57,829 nucleotides of DNA from Flavobacteriaceae bacterium UBA6231 (GTDB lineage Bacteria; Bacteroidota; Bacteroidia; Flavobacteriales; Flavobacteriaceae): assembly GCA_002441545.1 (NCBI GenBank), contig DJWL01000184.1:1-57829 (forward strand), in the 5' to 3' direction. This document shows, one piece after another, positions 26,587-35,580 of this stretch. Within the stretch, counting starts at the first letter, position 1; each line of letters begins with the position of its first letter. Under the pieces are notes generated by a model. That model ran no database searches. It saw only the letters and a list, made by a program, of their open reading frames with translations, and had not been told where the DNA came from. The position numbers were made by a program, and so were the translations under genes.

Positions 26587-28098
26587 TTGAAAATGAAAAC
26601 ATATAATTTAAAAAAAGTATTAATACTCCTATCAATTTTAGTGCTTGTTTTTTCTTGCACTAAGTTTGATGATTTAGTAGATGACCCTAATAAGGCAACT
26701 AGTGTTCCACCATCTCAGTTATTATCTGAAGTTTTAAGTGTGTTAAACAACATAGGTAATGATGGCGCCTGGGAAGAGCCTCAAAGAGATAACCAATTCT
26801 GGGTAATATCTTTTGATTATTATGGTGACCAAGATTATAACTGGGGAGCAGCAAGCTATAGATACAATACATTATCCAACGTTATTGCTATGGAAAAGGA
26901 AGCTCAAGGTCTTGATAATCAAGATAAGTATGAGGCTTTAGCAAAGTTTTTTAAAGCTTATTTCTTTGATTACATGACAAAAAGAGTTGGAGATATACCA
27001 TTGTCTGAGGCTTTACAAGCCTCTGCAGAAACACCAATTACACAACCAAAATATGATGATCAGCAATCAGTATATGTTGCTATCTTAGATTTATTAGAAG
27101 CTGCAAACGATCAAATTACAACGGCAAAAGCTCAGGTAGGAACCTCTGACATTTTGGGAGACTTTTTATACGATGGAGATTTAGACAAATGGCAAAAAGC
27201 AATAAATGTATTTCATTTAAGAGTTTTAATGTCGTTAAGCAAAAGAAATGCTGAGTTAAATATTGCGAGTAAAATAAACACCATATTAACCAATCCTACA
27301 AAATACCCTTTATTTTCTGGTATTGAAGATAATATGATGCGCACTTTTTCTGATGAACAAGGAAACAGATATGAATTAAACCCTAGTAATTATGGTTTCA
27401 ACAGAAACAGAAATATCATGGGAGCAACCTATTTAGATTTACTTAAAACCAACAACGACCCAAGAATTTACATCGTTGCCGATCCTGCCTCGTTTTATTA
27501 CGATGCTAACAATCCTTTAAGCCTTAATGCCTATATAGGTGCTAAAACAGGTGATGACCAAGGACAAATGCAAGTAGATTCAGATGCTGGTAAATACAGC
27601 TATCCAAATGAAGATAGATATTATAGCAATTTTGAAGGTGAGCCCTATATCCAAATAGGGTATTCTGAACAAGAATTTATTATTGCTGAAGCTATTAATA
27701 GAGGATGGACTTCTGGTGATGCAGAGACTCATTATATTAACGGCATTACTGGTTCTATGAAATTTTATGGCGTAGCGCAAGCTGATATCGATACATTTTT
27801 AACCAATACCAATATTATTTATAAAGGAGATAATACCAATGGTTTAAATCAAATTTTAAACCAAAAGTATATTGCATTCTTCAATAATTCTGGTTTTGAG
27901 GCTTATTTTAATTATAGAAGAACTGGTGTGCCAACATTTGATATTGGGCCAGCAAACAAAAATGGTGGTAAAATTCCTTTACGTTGGAAATATCCTCAAA
28001 GTGAATTTGAAAACAATGCTGATAATGTTAATACTGCATTAAATTCACAATATGGTGGTACAGATGACATCAACGAAGCTATGTGGCTTATCAAATAG
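26587..28098 (+). CDS. SusD-like outer membrane lipoprotein (SusD-like_2 type)
   Basis: A 503-residue surface lipoprotein that forms the lid of the preceding SusC. The lipobox is in LLSILVLVFSC-TKF, Cys near residue 24. The TPR-like core includes AKFFKAYFFDYMTKRVGDIPLSEAL, the LYDGDLDKWQKAINVFHLRVLMSLSK helix, and the YSEQEFIIAEAINRGW region near the C-terminus, which fit the SusD-like_2 (PF12771-type) branch. It lies in an operon with the SusC gene (5-base gap) and the phosphodiesterase (7-base gap). The ligand is not predictable from sequence. Confidence 0.9.
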   Translation: MKMKTYNLKKVLILLSILVLVFSCTKFDDLVDDPNKATSVPPSQLLSEVLSVLNNIGNDGAWEEPQRDNQFWVISFDYYGDQDYNWGAASYRYNTLSNVIAMEKEAQGLDNQDKYEALAKFFKAYFFDYMTKRVGDIPLSEALQASAETPITQPKYDDQQSVYVAILDLLEAANDQITTAKAQVGTSDILGDFLYDGDLDKWQKAINVFHLRVLMSLSKRNAELNIASKINTILTNPTKYPLFSGIEDNMMRTFSDEQGNRYELNPSNYGFNRNRNIMGATYLDLLKTNNDPRIYIVADPASFYYDANNPLSLNAYIGAKTGDDQGQMQVDSDAGKYSYPNEDRYYSNFEGEPYIQIGYSEQEFIIAEAINRGWTSGDAETHYINGITGSMKFYGVAQADIDTFLTNTNIIYKGDNTNGLNQILNQKYIAFFNNSGFEAYFNYRRTGVPTFDIGPANKNGGKIPLRWKYPQSEFENNADNVNTALNSQYGGTDDINEAMWLIK

Positions 28099-28105
28099 CA
28101 ACTAA

Positions 28106-29746
28106 ATGAAAATTAATAATATAATTAAAACAACCATAGGGATTTGTTCCCTATGGTTTTGTCTTTCAATAAAAGCACAAGAATTACAACCTGTTAAACA
28201 TGTGGTTGTTATAGGTTTTGATGGTTTGAGTCCTAACGGATTAAAACATGCTAACACACCTAACTTTGATAAAATAATAAGTGAAGGCGCTTCAACCATG
28301 CATGCCAGATCGGTATTACCATCTAGCTCAAGCACCAATTGGGCTTCTATGATTATGGGTGCGGGACCAGAACAACATGGTATAACATCTAATGCTTGGG
28401 AGAAAAATAATTTTGTGTTGCCTACAATTGTTAAAAGTGAAGACTTTTTGTTTCCAACTATTTTTAATGATATTAATAAGCAAATCGCTAATGCTGAGAT
28501 AGGAGCTATTTATCATTGGGATGGTTTTGGAAGGCTTTTTGAAAAAAGTGCTGTAGACTATGATGTCAATCCAAAGAACGAAAATGAAACCGCCAAAGTT
28601 GCAAGTAATTACATTAAATCAAAACAACCCACCTTCACATTTATTCATTTTGATCATGTGGATCATGCCGGACATGAATTTGGACATGGAACACCAGAGT
28701 ATTACAAGTCGGTTGAAAAAGCAGATACATTGTTAGCAGAAGTTATGAAAGCTATTACGTCTTCGCCAATGGCAAATGAAACCGTCGTAATTATAAGTGC
28801 CGACCATGGTGGTTTAGGTAATGGCCATGGTGGCGAAACATTGCAGGAAATGGAAATACCATTTATTGTTTGGGGTAAAGGTGTTAAGGAAAACTATTCA
28901 TTGAATTATCCGGTGTATCAATATGATAATGCGGCAACTGTTGCCTTCGTTTTGGGTTTTAAATTACCTATGGCATGTATTGGCAGGCCTGTAAAAAATG
29001 CCTTTGTTAGTTTTAACGAAACAGACGATTACCCCATTACAAAGCGATTTACAGCGCCTATTATTTTACCAAAAACAGGTTCATACAAACAGGCAGGAGG
29101 CTTATTTGTTGATGACGCAGAAGTAAGAATAAGTGGTAGTGGAGATATAAGATATACCCTTGATGGCACCATGCCGTCAGAGGTTTCTAAAAAATATACT
29201 ACTCCTTTTAAAGTTTCAAAAAACACGGTAGTAAAAAGTGCCTTGCTTAAAGACGGACATGTTGTAAGCACTGTTTCTGAAGCTTTTTTTAGAGTAATAC
29301 CTTCCAATGCAAAACCATCCGTTTCTTATGAAATATTTTATCTTTCTAATTTGAGTAGTGTGCCATTTTTAGAAAAGAAAACGCCAAATGAAAAAGGGTA
29401 TTGCTTTGAAATAACTTCGGATGAGATAAGGGATAAAATAAAAGAGAACACAGCAGTTCTATTTAAAACAAATATCACTATTGAAAAAGAAGATACATAT
29501 GGTTTTTTCTTAAGATCTGATGATGGAAGTATTTTAAAAATCAATAATGAAGAGATTGTTAATAATGATGGCGATCACGGTGTTAAAGAAAAAGGTGGTT
29601 CAATTCATTTAAAACCTGGCACGTATCCGCTTGAGGTTGTTTGGTTTAATGGCGGTGGTGGCGGTTGGCTAGATGTATATTACCAAACAGCCAGCCAAAC
29701 AAAACAAATTTTGCAATCAACATTTTTTAAGAAAAAAGATTATTAA
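28106..29746 (+). CDS. Secreted ENPP-like phosphodiesterase with CHB_HEX_C and PA14-like domains
   Basis: A 546-residue exported phosphoesterase. After a signal peptide (SLWFCLSIKAQ) residues 30-300 form an alkaline-phosphatase-superfamily domain of the nucleotide pyrophosphatase type: VVVIGFDGLSP (metal Asp), PSSSSTNWASMIMG (nucleophile Thr/Ser), FDHVDHAGHEFGHG and ISADHGGLGNGHGG (metal His/Asp). Residues about 340-395 (DIRYTLDGTMPS) look like a chitobiase C-terminal-type domain and 400-540 like a PA14 domain (YGFFLRSDDGSILKINNEEIVNNDGDHG), both carbohydrate- or surface-binding modules. In context it would free small phosphonates from esters outside the cell. The next gene starts 12 bases downstream. 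Confidence 0.82.
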   Translation: MKINNIIKTTIGICSLWFCLSIKAQELQPVKHVVVIGFDGLSPNGLKHANTPNFDKIISEGASTMHARSVLPSSSSTNWASMIMGAGPEQHGITSNAWEKNNFVLPTIVKSEDFLFPTIFNDINKQIANAEIGAIYHWDGFGRLFEKSAVDYDVNPKNENETAKVASNYIKSKQPTFTFIHFDHVDHAGHEFGHGTPEYYKSVEKADTLLAEVMKAITSSPMANETVVIISADHGGLGNGHGGETLQEMEIPFIVWGKGVKENYSLNYPVYQYDNAATVAFVLGFKLPMACIGRPVKNAFVSFNETDDYPITKRFTAPIILPKTGSYKQAGGLFVDDAEVRISGSGDIRYTLDGTMPSEVSKKYTTPFKVSKNTVVKSALLKDGHVVSTVSEAFFRVIPSNAKPSVSYEIFYLSNLSSVPFLEKKTPNEKGYCFEITSDEIRDKIKENTAVLFKTNITIEKEDTYGFFLRSDDGSILKINNEEIVNNDGDHGVKEKGGSIHLKPGTYPLEVVWFNGGGGGWLDVYYQTASQTKQILQSTFFKKKDY

Positions 29747-29758
29747 ATTTCAATAAAA

Positions 29759-31108
29759 TTGAAGAATCAAATCAACACTAATAAAAAAACAGAAGGAGAT
29801 ATTAATTTATCTTCTGAAAGACATGCTTGGATTGAATCAGAAATTGATGAAGAAACAAAGCTTCTTTTAGAGAAAGATGCACGTTATTTTTTACATCAAT
29901 CTATGTCAACGCCATGTTTAGATGTTTTAAAAAGTTGCGATGGCCCATATATTGAAAACATTTCTGGTAAAAAATATCTAGATTTTCATGGTAATAACGT
30001 ACATCAAATAGGTTATGGTAATCCAATATTGATTGAAAATCTTATTAAACAATTACACAAACTGTCTTTTTCTCCTAGACGTTACACAAATAAACCTGCA
30101 ATAAAATTTGCTGAAAAATTAGCCTCTTTAACGCCTTCAAATTTGAACAGGGTTTTACTTACTCCAAATGGAAGTTCTGCTATTGGTATTGCACTAAAAC
30201 TTGCTAGAGCTGTTACTGGAAAATTTAAAGTAGTGTCCTTTTGGGATTCGTTCCATGGTGCTTCATTAGATGCTATAGGTGTTGGTGGTGAGTCCGTCTT
30301 TAGGGATTATATGGGACCATTAATGCCAGGTGTTGAACGCATTCCACCACCTGTAACATATCGAGGGATTTTTGAAAATAATGAGAACAAATGCTTAGAA
30401 TATCTAGAATATGTGTTTTCTAAAGAAAATGATATTGGTGCTTTTATTGCCGAAACCATTAGAAATACAGATGTTCAAATTCCTTCGAAAAACTTTTGGC
30501 AAGAAGCTAGGAAGCTATGTGATAAACATGGGATTTTATTAATTTTAGACGAAATCCCAATCGCTTTAGGCAGAACAGGTAAAATGTTCGCTTTTGAACA
30601 TTATGATATTGAGCCAGATATTCTTTGCATAGGTAAAGGTTTAGGAGGAGGCATTATCCCACAAGCTGCCATTATTACAAGAGATGATTATAATGCTTAT
30701 AAAGACATTTCTTTGGGGCATTACACGCATGAGAAAAGTCCACTTGGTTCCATTGCAGGTTTAACCACCCTAAATATTATTGAAGAAGAACGTCTTCTAA
30801 AAAAAGCAAACAAAGATGAAGTGTACTTTAGAGCCGCATTATCGGCATTAAAGACAAAGCACAAGTTGATTGGAGATGTTAGAGGTATTGGACTGCTATG
30901 GGGTATAGAATTAGTAAAAGACAAGATAAGCAAAGAAAAAGCTATTGATGAAGCAGAAAAGATAATGTACAATTGTCTTAAAAAAGGATTGAGTTTTAAG
31001 GTATCGGCAGGGAATGTTTTGCAATTGTCGCCCGCACTCACAATCACTAGAAAAGAAATAGATAAAGCATTAAATATTTTAGATGAAAGTCTAGCCTTAA
31101 TTAGTTAG
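29759..31108 (+). CDS. pbfA: PbfA-like PLP lyase: (R)-1-hydroxy-2-aminoethylphosphonate ammonia-lyase
   Basis: A 449-residue class III aminotransferase-fold PLP enzyme. The PLP lysine is K293 (CIGKGLGGG), the cofactor aspartate D264 (LILDEIPIALGRTG), and the phosphate-binding NGSSAIGIA lies near 137. The N-terminal STPCLDVLKSCDGPYIENISGKKYLDFHGNNVHQ segment is what I recall from PbfA, which eliminates ammonia from (R)-1-hydroxy-2-aminoethylphosphonate to give phosphonoacetaldehyde. A plain aminotransferase remains possible. The start is TTG; an in-frame stop lies 6 bases upstream and the next ATG is 48 codons in. It is part of the SusC operon. Confidence 0.75.
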   Translation: MKNQINTNKKTEGDINLSSERHAWIESEIDEETKLLLEKDARYFLHQSMSTPCLDVLKSCDGPYIENISGKKYLDFHGNNVHQIGYGNPILIENLIKQLHKLSFSPRRYTNKPAIKFAEKLASLTPSNLNRVLLTPNGSSAIGIALKLARAVTGKFKVVSFWDSFHGASLDAIGVGGESVFRDYMGPLMPGVERIPPPVTYRGIFENNENKCLEYLEYVFSKENDIGAFIAETIRNTDVQIPSKNFWQEARKLCDKHGILLILDEIPIALGRTGKMFAFEHYDIEPDILCIGKGLGGGIIPQAAIITRDDYNAYKDISLGHYTHEKSPLGSIAGLTTLNIIEEERLLKKANKDEVYFRAALSALKTKHKLIGDVRGIGLLWGIELVKDKISKEKAIDEAEKIMYNCLKKGLSFKVSAGNVLQLSPALTITRKEIDKALNILDESLALIS

Positions 31109-31134
31109 CATAAAATTTAATAATACATATACAG

Positions 31135-33939
31135 ATGAAAAAATTACTTCAATTATTGGTGTTAATATTAATTGTTGGTTGCAACTCTAACAAAAAATCA
31201 GAAGACGGTGTATGGATTATTTCTGCACCCGCCGGTGATGAAATAACAAAAATTAATTCAGAAGGAAAAACAGTTATTCCAAATGGAAGATTTATTACAC
31301 CACTGGGAAAAAGTATTGTAACCGCACCCCATCCTTATGGATTAATTTTGAGTCCTGATAATAATATTGCTGTTACTGCAAATTCTGGTACAAATCCAAT
31401 ATCAATAACAATCATCCATAATATTTTATCAAACCATCCTGAGGTACAACAAATTCCATCAACACCAACTACTGACAAAGGTGTTTTGGCATCGGTTTTT
31501 ATGGGATTAGCCATTTCTCCTGATAATCAAACAGTATATGTAGCTGGAGGACAAGAAAACAAAATTTATCTTTTTAATCTGGCTGATGGAGAGCCAAAAG
31601 GATTTATAGATTGTGCTTCTAATTCCGAGAATCATGATTATACTGATGGCTATATTGGAGATTTAAAACTCACTAAAGACGGAAAAACCATTTATGCCGT
31701 AGATCAAATTGGCTTCCGAATGATTATTGCAAATGTTGAAACTAAAAAGGTAACCCAATCTGTACCAGTTGGACGCTATCCATTCGGCATTTGTTTATCT
31801 CCAGACGAAAAAAAGGCATATGTGGCAAACGTTGGCATGTTTGAATATTCATACATAAAAGACAGCGATAAAGAAGATGCGAAAATAACACCAATAAGTT
31901 ATCCGGCTTCAGCTTACGGTTCAAAAGAGATGGCTGAAGGCATAAAAAATGACACTATAAATATTAAAGGATTGGGTGACGTAAATGTTCCTGAGGCTTT
32001 TTCGGTTTTTGCAATAGATTTAGAAGATAAAGAAAACCCAAAAGTGGTTGCCAAAATTAAAACAGGACATTTAGTTGGTGCCATGGTTGAAGGTATTCCC
32101 GCCGTTGGTGGTTCTAGCCCCAACTCCATTGTAGCTACTAACGATTATGTGTTTGTTAGTAATGCAACTAATGATAATCTATCGGTTATTTCAATAAAAA
32201 AAGACACCGTTATCAACACGATTTCCTTAAAACCAGAAGATAGGGTAAAGCAATTTAGAGGTGTTATTCCTTTTGGTTTAGCTATTAGCCCAGATCAAAA
32301 ACGATTATATGTAGCTGAATCTGGAATAAATGCAATTGGGGTTATAAATGTTGAAGATCAAAAAGTTTTAGGCCATATTCCAACAGGTTGGTTTCCATCA
32401 AAAATAGAAGTAACAAAAGATGGGAAAAAACTAATCATTGCTAATGCAAAAGGTTTTGGAAGTGGACCAAACGGAGGTAGTAATTTTAAATTGGGTCCAG
32501 AAGGGAGTTATATAGGTTCTTTGATGAAAGGTACAGTTCAAGTAGCTGATATTCCTTCAGATGAAAAATTGAACGACATGACTAAAAAAGTCATTTCAAA
32601 TAATTTTAAATTTTCAAAGTCAACAGATACTATTTTTAATAAAAGGAAAGATAATCCTATTCCACTATATCCTGGAGAAAAAGAAAGTCCAATAAAACAC
32701 ATTGTATTTATTTCTAAAGAAAACAGAACTTATGATGAGGTTTTTGGGCAAATAAAAAAGGGGAATGGCGATGAATCACTTGCAAGGTATGGTGAGAATG
32801 CTTCTTTTTCAAACAAAAAGAAAACCGATTCTCTTAGCAATGTTACCGTTATGCCAAATCATTTAGCATTAGCAAGACAGTTTGGATTAGCCGATAATTT
32901 TTATGTGGATTCTGATGTGTCTGCCGATGGACATAGATGGTTAGTGAATACCTATCCTAACGAATGGTGTGAAACTTCTACTGCTGCCAGTTATGGTGAT
33001 AACAGAAATTTCAAACCCGAATCCAAAGCACCCGGTATTTTCGCAATGAATGGAGCGGCAGGAGCTATTTATCCTGAAGATTATAATGAAGCTGGCTCCA
33101 TGTGGGATCATTTAGAACGCAATAAAACAGATTTTTACAATTTTGGCTTTAGCATTATGTTCGAACCTGCTCTTTATGAGGCAGAATTCAAATATACTGG
33201 CATCAAACAGTTTGTAAATTACCCAATGCCACAACCGTTGTTTACACGAACATCTAAAAAATATCCAACCTATAACACATCAATACCAGATCAGTTTCGG
33301 ATCGATCAATTCAAAAAAGAATTTGACGAAAAATGGATTAAAGCAAAAGATACCATGCCCGAAATAATAACAGTTATTATCCCTAATGACCATGGTGCTG
33401 GTGATAGACCAGAAACAGGCTATCCTTTTAAAGAAAGTTATATGGCAGATAATGATTTGGCTGTAGGTAGAATTGTTGAATATCTTTCAAGAACACCGTA
33501 TTGGAAAAATATGCTTATCGTAATTACAGAAGATGATGCGCAAAATGGGGTCGATCATATTGATGCCCATCGAAGTGTTTTAATGCTTATTTCTCCTTGG
33601 GTAAAGCGAGATTATGTTAGTCATGTACATTACAGTTTTGGCAGTATATTCAAAACTTTTTGGAATGTTTTGAATTTACCATATTTAAATCAATATGATG
33701 CGAGTGCTACAGATTTATCAGATTTTTTTACAAACAAACCAAACTACAAACCATATAACGCAATAGAAGTGGATATGAGAATTTTCAATCCGCAAAAAGC
33801 ATTAGATCCATTTGACGAAAAATTTGATTGGAAATCTTTGAATGATTCTCCTGAAATGGATAATGAAGAAGATATGCTGCGAGAGAGTAAAGAGCAAGAT
33901 GAATATCGATTGGAAAACCGTGAAAAGAAGAATAATTAG
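31135..33939 (+). CDS. Lipoprotein fusing a YncE-like beta-propeller to a phosphoesterase domain
   Basis: A 934-residue lipoprotein (lipobox LLVLILIVGC-NSNK). Residues about 50-450 are a seven-bladed propeller of YVTN/YncE type with recurring blade motifs (LAISPDNQTVYVAGG, LSPDEKKAYVANVG, LAISPDQKRLYVAESG). Residues about 510-880 are a phosphoesterase domain of the phospholipase C-like type (HIVFISKENRTYDEVFGQ, HLALARQFGLADNFYVDSDVSADGH, PNDHGAGDRP, ITEDDAQNGVDHIDAHRS). The C-terminus is charged. Such bifunctional proteins are known in Bacteroidetes but not characterised. It ends the operon and should sit on the cell surface or periplasmic face, cleaving phosphate or phosphonate esters. Confidence 0.85.
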   Translation: MKKLLQLLVLILIVGCNSNKKSEDGVWIISAPAGDEITKINSEGKTVIPNGRFITPLGKSIVTAPHPYGLILSPDNNIAVTANSGTNPISITIIHNILSNHPEVQQIPSTPTTDKGVLASVFMGLAISPDNQTVYVAGGQENKIYLFNLADGEPKGFIDCASNSENHDYTDGYIGDLKLTKDGKTIYAVDQIGFRMIIANVETKKVTQSVPVGRYPFGICLSPDEKKAYVANVGMFEYSYIKDSDKEDAKITPISYPASAYGSKEMAEGIKNDTINIKGLGDVNVPEAFSVFAIDLEDKENPKVVAKIKTGHLVGAMVEGIPAVGGSSPNSIVATNDYVFVSNATNDNLSVISIKKDTVINTISLKPEDRVKQFRGVIPFGLAISPDQKRLYVAESGINAIGVINVEDQKVLGHIPTGWFPSKIEVTKDGKKLIIANAKGFGSGPNGGSNFKLGPEGSYIGSLMKGTVQVADIPSDEKLNDMTKKVISNNFKFSKSTDTIFNKRKDNPIPLYPGEKESPIKHIVFISKENRTYDEVFGQIKKGNGDESLARYGENASFSNKKKTDSLSNVTVMPNHLALARQFGLADNFYVDSDVSADGHRWLVNTYPNEWCETSTAASYGDNRNFKPESKAPGIFAMNGAAGAIYPEDYNEAGSMWDHLERNKTDFYNFGFSIMFEPALYEAEFKYTGIKQFVNYPMPQPLFTRTSKKYPTYNTSIPDQFRIDQFKKEFDEKWIKAKDTMPEIITVIIPNDHGAGDRPETGYPFKESYMADNDLAVGRIVEYLSRTPYWKNMLIVITEDDAQNGVDHIDAHRSVLMLISPWVKRDYVSHVHYSFGSIFKTFWNVLNLPYLNQYDASATDLSDFFTNKPNYKPYNAIEVDMRIFNPQKALDPFDEKFDWKSLNDSPEMDNEEDMLRESKEQDEYRLENREKKNN

Positions 33940-34066
33940 TACAAAAAAAATTACATAAAATAACTTTTAATAGCAATATTGTAACATATAATTAACCATA
34001 AATAGTGAATAATAAAGGATTTTTATGTACACGCTTAGTTATTTTATTTGAGTTAGTTTAGTTATT

Positions 34067-34104
34067 AAAACCGATGTGAGGAATAGTTAAGCATCGGTTT
34101 TTTG
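34067..34104 (+). terminator. Terminator downstream of the phosphonate operon
   Basis: AAACCGATG pairs with CATCGGTTT, with a 15-base loop and a six-T run. It lies 128 bases after the last gene of the operon and would end its transcript. Confidence 0.75.
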
Positions 34105-34256
34105 TCATTATTATTTTCTTCTAAAAGTGTGGTGTTTGAATCTTTAAAATTGTTTGATTTTGGCACCTAAACTGATTTTCAAGATTTAACATATTGAATC
34201 AAATTTTTCTAATTCGCAAATTAATAGGTTCGACATTTTCTATTCGCCTACTAAAC

Positions 34257-34288
34257 AAAACTCAATTACATTTTATGTTTGAGTTTTT
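34257..34288. terminator. Second terminator-like stem
   Basis: AAAACTCAA pairs with TTGAGTTTT over a 13-base loop and has T-runs on both strands, so it may stop read-through from the minus strand tRNA-uspA side as well. Confidence 0.55.
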
Positions 34289-34380
34289 ACTTTTAATCCA
34301 AATTTGGACTAGATATGGACTAGATACAAAATAACAAAACCCTAAATAATTGATTAACAACAGATAGAGTTTCATTTTAG

Positions 34381-34454
34381 TGGAGAAGATGGGGCTCGAA
34401 CCCACGACCTCTTGGCTGCCAGCCAAGCGCTCTAGCCAACTGAGCTACATCCCC
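34381..34454 (-). tRNA. tRNA-Ala (anticodon GGC)
   Basis: The complement folds into a full cloverleaf of 74 nt: acceptor strand GGGGATG, D-arm AGCTCAG, anticodon stem CTTGG/CCAAG with loop CTGGCAG (anticodon GGC at 34420-34418), and T-arm GTGGG-TTCGAGC-CCCAT. The G3-U70 wobble, the hallmark of alanine tRNAs, is present. One acceptor pair (U6-U67) is a mismatch. The CCA end is not encoded. The gene follows the uspA gene by 5 bases. A decayed copy lies at 15203-15274. Confidence 0.92.
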
Positions 34455-34459
34455 TAATG

Positions 34460-35257
34460 TTATTTTAATTCGCTTAATACCAAAACAGGAATTGAACTTG
34501 AAAAATCTTTTTTCAAAATTACATTTTTTTCCCATAGTTTAGTAAAAAATCCTCTCTTTCGTCTTACTACACACAACATATCTGGATTATGCGATTCGTA
34601 GTGCCTTAATACGCCCTGAAATGTTGTAGCATTTTCTGTAGTAGAAATATCATCAACCAACGCAGATAATTCTTCGTTAACATCAAAGTCTCCTTCCTTA
34701 TGAAATGGTGTTTTTACTAACAGCAAATCAATTTTACATTTAAACTTTGCTTTTAAAGCTTTAAGCGATTCTAATGCATTTTCCTTTTTTATAATAGCCG
34801 ATTTCATAGCCATTAATATATTCTGAACAGGTTCAAAAACAAATCCTTCAGGTACAATCATGGTTGCAGGACCGTTCATTTGTTTGATAATTTTTCCAGA
34901 TGTTTCTCCTAAAAAAACTTCATCATTTACAGAATTAGTTCTAGGTTGTATCAAAACCAAATCAATATTGGCAATTTTACAAACCAATTCCAATGTATCA
35001 ACAACCTTTCCTTTTAATGCTTTTGTAACAACCTCAACATTCTTTGTGTCTATTTTAGAAATTAACTCATTTAAATAATCCTTACTTTCACGCTCTAAAA
35101 TATGATCTAAATTTATCATAGTTCCGGCCTTTGTAAACACTTTGTAAATATGAACAACATAAAGTCTAGCTCCAAAAGCTTCTGCAAAATCAACAGCATA
35201 CTGCAAATGACTTAGTGTATTATTTGAAGTTCCAACTGGTACTAATATATTTTTCAT
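34460..35257 (-). CDS. Universal stress protein with two UspA domains
   Basis: A 265-residue cytoplasmic protein of the UspA family. The first domain (about 1-140) begins KNILVPVGTSNNTLSHLQYAVDFAEAFGA and ends with a UspA-like GETSGKIIKQMNGPATMIVPE signature; the second (about 145-265) is more diverged. ATP-binding motif G-2x-G-9x-GS is only partly kept. Its 3' end is 5 bases from the tRNA-Ala gene, and a decayed copy of this junction lies at 15.3 kb. A stress-response role is inferred from the family. Confidence 0.85.
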   Translation of the reverse strand: MKNILVPVGTSNNTLSHLQYAVDFAEAFGARLYVVHIYKVFTKAGTMINLDHILERESKDYLNELISKIDTKNVEVVTKALKGKVVDTLELVCKIANIDLVLIQPRTNSVNDEVFLGETSGKIIKQMNGPATMIVPEGFVFEPVQNILMAMKSAIIKKENALESLKALKAKFKCKIDLLLVKTPFHKEGDFDVNEELSALVDDISTTENATTFQGVLRHYESHNPDMLCVVRRKRGFFTKLWEKNVILKKDFSSSIPVLVLSELK

Positions 35258-35406
35258 TAAGTAAAATTTTAAAAAAATTAAATTTACAATAAAATGTTAC
35301 GCAAAAGTAATCAATTAAATGATTACTAAATAAATCGAACAAACAGTAAAAAGAATATATAATGCTTTATTAAAAAAGCCTAAATTTGAAAATAATTTTT
35401 TAATTA

Positions 35407-35580
35407 ATGTTATTAATAACTCTTATTCAAGATATTAATATAGAAGATAAAATAAAAAATGCTCCTGATTCTAATTATGAAATAGGCGTTTTTATTGGCT
35501 CTATACTACCATTTGTAATTTTAGTGGCTATAGCCTATTTAATTTATAGATATAATAAAAATAGAATAAATAAAGACTGA
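35407..35580 (+). CDS. Small single-pass membrane protein (57 aa)
   Basis: A 57-residue frame: a polar N-terminus (LIQDINIEDKIKNAPDSNYE), one hydrophobic segment (VFIGSILPFVILVAIAYLIY) and a positively charged tail (RYNKNRINKD), so the tail should face the cytoplasm. The stop codon overlaps the start of the next tiny ORF (TGATG), which suggests translational coupling. Both lie just before queD. I do not recognise a family; the membrane topology and coupling are the only support. Confidence 0.5.
   Translation: MLLITLIQDINIEDKIKNAPDSNYEIGVFIGSILPFVILVAIAYLIYRYNKNRINKD

Larger units (their letters stand above)
33940..34380. other. 441-base gene-free region at the right border of the accessory block
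   Basis: It has two terminator-like stems and, near the tRNA end, the tandem repeat GGACTAGATA/TGGACTAGATA (about 34304-34326). No open frame of note is visible. An integrase remnant was looked for and not found. Confidence 0.7.

Noticed and set aside
34300..34380. Possible integrase tail next to the tRNA 3' end, hinted by the repeat TGGACTAGATA
   Set aside because: No open frame or integrase motif (R...HxxR...Y) is visible; only the tandem repeat remains.
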